A stretch of DNA of 8,517 bases, taken from NCBI GenBank assembly GCA_964626885.1, contig CAZVJA010000220.1, forward strand, positions 1-8,517, read 5' to 3'. This document shows, piece after piece, positions 6,758 to 8,517 of the stretch. This DNA comes from CAZVJA01 sp964626885 (lineage in GTDB: Bacteria; Planctomycetota; Planctomycetia; Planctomycetales; Planctomycetaceae). Positions within the stretch are counted from its first letter, which is position 1. The number at the start of each line of letters is the position of its first letter. Made by a program: the position numbers and the translations under genes. Under the pieces are notes generated by a model, which saw nothing but the letters and a program-made list of their open reading frames with translations, had not been told where the DNA came from and did not search any database.

Positions 6758-6790
6758 CGGGCTTCAGGTTGTCAGGCTCCGGGCTTCAGG
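6758..6790. repeat. 11-nt direct repeat CGGGCTTCAGG, two copies
   Basis: Copies at 6758-6768 and 6780-6790 are identical and separated by 11 nt, giving a 22-nt period. A third partial TCAGG lies between them. They occur about 30 nt after the DUF1501 stop and 90 nt before the AT-rich Imm1-like gene. No copy is seen on the far side of that gene, so a mobile-element target duplication is not shown. Confidence 0.55.
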
Positions 6791-6866
6791 AAAACCTGTG
6801 ATTCAATGTCGATCAACCACCGGTGGGAACCAACACCATTTCTAGCTTGTGCTGCATATCCTTTTT

Positions 6867-6871
6867 GAGGG
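6867..6871 (+). promoter_or_regulatory. Shine-Dalgarno site deciding the Imm1-like start
   Basis: GAGGG is 8 nt before ATG 6880. The longer in-frame ATG at 6823 has no such site and would add a Cys/Leu-rich stretch outside the Imm1-like fold, so 6880 is preferred. Confidence 0.6.
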
Positions 6872-6879
6872 TTCTGCGC

Positions 6880-7311
6880 ATGCCGCCACCATACAGGATC
6901 GACTTCGATGACAAAGAACCTGCGATTGTTTGTGCATCGATTGATGAAATTGATGCGGCACTCGATAGACTTTCTGTAACAAGCGAGTTCCCAATTCTGG
7001 TTGATGTATCGATTCCCGGGTTTATCCTGAACATTGGTCTTGCGCTCGATCCGACATTCGTCGTTATCAATGCCGGAGACATTCCGGACGGAGATTACGT
7101 CATTACCATCGGCGATGACTGCGAAGAGGGGGTCGTCGATGTCTATGGTTGCGGCTATCACACTCAAATAGAAAGGCGCCATCTCGTCCCGTACCGAATG
7201 GCACGGGCAGCACTTCGACAATTCATTTTTTCAGAAACATTATCTGACGAAGTTCACTGGCAAGATTGGGGTGGTCGAGAAGTCAATACATCCCCATGGA
7301 GGAGAGGGTAG
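6880..7311 (+). CDS. Imm1-like immunity protein, orphan
   Basis: A 143-residue acidic soluble protein with no signal. Its layout fits the Imm1 immunity family (PF14430) of polymorphic toxin systems. It has a first helix (20-31), a strand (38-43), a hydrophobic beta pair (FILNIGLALDPTFVVIN, 48-64), the strand YVITIG, and a late E-LVPYRMARAALRQFIFSE helix (99-119) that leads to EVHWQDW (124-130). Such proteins normally neutralise a cognate secreted nuclease or deaminase toxin; no toxin gene is in view. The start at 6880 is set by GAGGG 8 nt upstream. The gene ends with two in-frame TAG codons. Base use differs sharply from its neighbours: a 60-nt line inside it (6901-6960) has 26 G/C against 44 in a line of the DUF1501 gene (6121-6180). 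This suggests recent transfer. Family call by motif reading only. If it is not Imm1, it is an unknown small protein. Confidence 0.75.
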   Translation: MPPPYRIDFDDKEPAIVCASIDEIDAALDRLSVTSEFPILVDVSIPGFILNIGLALDPTFVVINAGDIPDGDYVITIGDDCEEGVVDVYGCGYHTQIERRHLVPYRMARAALRQFIFSETLSDEVHWQDWGGREVNTSPWRRG

Positions 7312-7358
7312 TAGTCCTTTAATGAGTCGGGCGAACTCTTTTGTGGCTGCATAAAACA

Positions 7359-7387
7359 TTTACCCAACGCCTCTCGCCCGGTATCAT
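7359..7387 (+). promoter_or_regulatory. Sigma-70-like promoter for the second DUF1501 gene
   Basis: -35 TTTACC (4 of 6) and -10 TATCAT (5 of 6) with a 17-nt spacer. Transcription would start near 7394, giving a leader of about 30 nt before ATG 7424. This argues that the second DUF1501 gene is transcribed on its own rather than only by read-through from the Imm1-like gene. Confidence 0.5.
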
Positions 7388-7423
7388 GGGAGCCGGTCAA
7401 AAGACGCTTTTCCCGGAGGGGCC

Positions 7424-8517
7424 ATGTTCTCAATCCTCGGCCGCGGTGACAGGTTGTGCGACGGCATCACGCGCCGCGAAATGCTTCGCATCGGCGGCTT
7501 GAGCACCCTCGGACTCTCGCTCCCCACTCTCTTACAAGCCCAACAAACGCCGCCGCCGGTCGGCATCATCAACGACCCCACCTTCGGCCGCGCGAAAAAC
7601 ATCATCTACGTCTGGCTGCAAGGGGGACCTCCGCAGCACGAAACTTTCGATCCCAAGCCCGACGCGCCCCTCGAAATCCGCGGTCCCTTCAAGCCGATTC
7701 AGACAAACGTCCCCGGCATCGAGTTCTGTGAACTGCTGCCGCGCACCGCCCGCATCGCCGATAAGCTCGCGGTCGTCCGTTCCATCGCCACGAATACCGA
7801 CCTGCACTGCGCGAGCGCCTACGAAGTTCTCACGGGCTACAAGTATCAGGGACAAAACTCGCGCGTCATCGCTCCCACCGATTGGCCGTACTTCGGCTCG
7901 ATCCTCAAGATGGTCAAGCCGAGCGAGAAACTCCCGCCGCTTACCTCGGTCTGGATTCCGCAAATCATGCGGCTGAATGAAAACGTCACGCCGGCGGGGC
8001 AGACCGGCGGCTTCCTCGGCCGGCAATGGGACCCCGACCGTTTCAACGGTGATCCGTCGCGCGCCGATTACAAGGTCGAGGGGCTGCGGATGAACGACAT
8101 TCCGCCAATGCGACTCAAGCGGCGCGTCTCGCTGCTCGAGCAGGTAGATGAGCATTTCCGTCGCGTGGACGATAGCCGTTCGATCGGCGTTTATGACCGC
8201 TTCCAGGAACAGGCGATCGACTTGCTCACCAGCGGGCGGGTACAGGAAGCGTTTAATCTCGCGAACGAACCCGACAAAGTCCGCGACCGTTACAGCCGCA
8301 CGCAATGGGGGCAATGCCTGTTGTTGGCGCGACGGCTCGTGGAAGTCGGTGTGCGGCTGGTGCACGTCAACTGGTCGCGCGAGGCGGGAGACTCCGCTGT
8401 CGACAACCCGATGTGGGACACGCACGCCCAAAATGCCGACCGCGTCGAGGATGTCCTCTGCCCGATGTTCGACGTCGGCTTCACCGCGCTCATGGAAGAT
8501 CTGGAACAACGCGGACT
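7424..8517 (+). CDS. DUF1501 family protein, Tat-exported (partial, C-terminus outside window)
   Basis: Open from ATG 7424 to the window end (364 codons, no stop). GGAGG lies 4-5 nt before the ATG. The leader has TRREML (16-21) followed by a hydrophobic stretch to LLQAQ near 40, a Tat-type signal common in planctomycete DUF1501 proteins. Motifs: GGPPQHETFDPKP (67-79), IRGPFKPI (85-92), a mid region ending RTQWGQCLLLARRLVE (292-307), and MWDTHAQN (330-337), which corresponds to SWDAHVN in the first copy. The late GRTP and GRDHW-type motifs would lie beyond the window edge, so the enzyme core is incomplete here only because of truncation by the window. It differs strongly from the first copy in the middle region, so it is an old paralog and not a recent duplicate. 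Extracytoplasmic; substrate unknown. Confidence 0.92.
   Translation, partial: MFSILGRGDRLCDGITRREMLRIGGLSTLGLSLPTLLQAQQTPPPVGIINDPTFGRAKNIIYVWLQGGPPQHETFDPKPDAPLEIRGPFKPIQTNVPGIEFCELLPRTARIADKLAVVRSIATNTDLHCASAYEVLTGYKYQGQNSRVIAPTDWPYFGSILKMVKPSEKLPPLTSVWIPQIMRLNENVTPAGQTGGFLGRQWDPDRFNGDPSRADYKVEGLRMNDIPPMRLKRRVSLLEQVDEHFRRVDDSRSIGVYDRFQEQAIDLLTSGRVQEAFNLANEPDKVRDRYSRTQWGQCLLLARRLVEVGVRLVHVNWSREAGDSAVDNPMWDTHAQNADRVEDVLCPMFDVGFTALMEDLEQRG

Noticed and set aside
6772..7221. 149-codon minus-strand frame opposite the Imm1-like gene
   Set aside because: No ribosome site and no family resemblance. The plus frame has a Shine-Dalgarno, an immunity-like fold pattern and tandem stops.
6880..7311. Complete toxin-immunity pair
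   Set aside because: No toxin-like gene flanks the Imm1-like gene; both neighbours are DUF1501 proteins, so only an orphan immunity call is supported.
7324..7342. GAGT-N7-ACTC followed by TTTT, possible terminator after the Imm1-like gene
   Set aside because: The stem is only 4 bp and the T-run is short, too weak to call.
7532..8509. 325-codon minus-strand frame opposite the second DUF1501 gene
   Set aside because: The plus strand carries a Tat leader and DUF1501 motifs throughout, so the antisense frame is a shadow.

Overview
The window looks like a high-GC chromosomal segment from a planctomycete (Planctomycetota). Three things point there: two DUF1501 proteins with Tat-type leaders, a multi-pass membrane serine/threonine kinase carrying the planctomycete-style GDxGLSKF activation-segment start, and a membrane-anchored coiled-coil protein beginning MIKKAV that resembles a family I recall from planctomycete genomes. 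No RNA genes, CRISPR arrays, insertion sequences or integrases were seen.

Left half (about 1-4959), all on the minus strand. In transcription order (right to left) it holds: a coiled-coil membrane-anchored protein (4129-4959); a perfect 13-bp GC-rich hairpin (4065-4097); a protein with one canonical and one degenerate FHA-like domain (3226-3999); two tandem small PLDc_N-like membrane proteins (2936-3148 and 2676-2918); a Ser/Thr kinase with about eight membrane segments (439-2673); and the start of a two-TM membrane protein that leaves the window (1-446). The last genes are tightly packed, with gaps of 17 nt and 2 nt and then an 8-nt overlap, so they look like one operon. Inference: the kinase phosphorylates partners at the inner membrane, the FHA protein reads phosphothreonine, and the small membrane proteins are modulators or substrates.

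Centre (4960-5284). This is a 325-nt divergent intergenic region. It holds a good sigma-70-like promoter for the rightward genes, a TTGAA-N5-TTCAA palindrome and a small hairpin in the leftward leader.

Right half (5285-8517), plus strand. Two Tat-exported DUF1501 proteins (5285-6727 complete; 7424-8517 cut by the window edge) flank a visibly AT-richer gene (6880-7311) resembling an Imm1-family immunity protein. The Imm1-like gene has no visible toxin partner and looks like a horizontally acquired orphan. An 11-nt direct repeat lies just upstream of it. The second DUF1501 gene has its own promoter and Shine-Dalgarno site.

The most interesting items are the kinase/FHA/PLDc_N membrane signalling operon and the orphan Imm1-like gene between two DUF1501 genes. 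Family names come from reading motifs by eye; no database search was possible.
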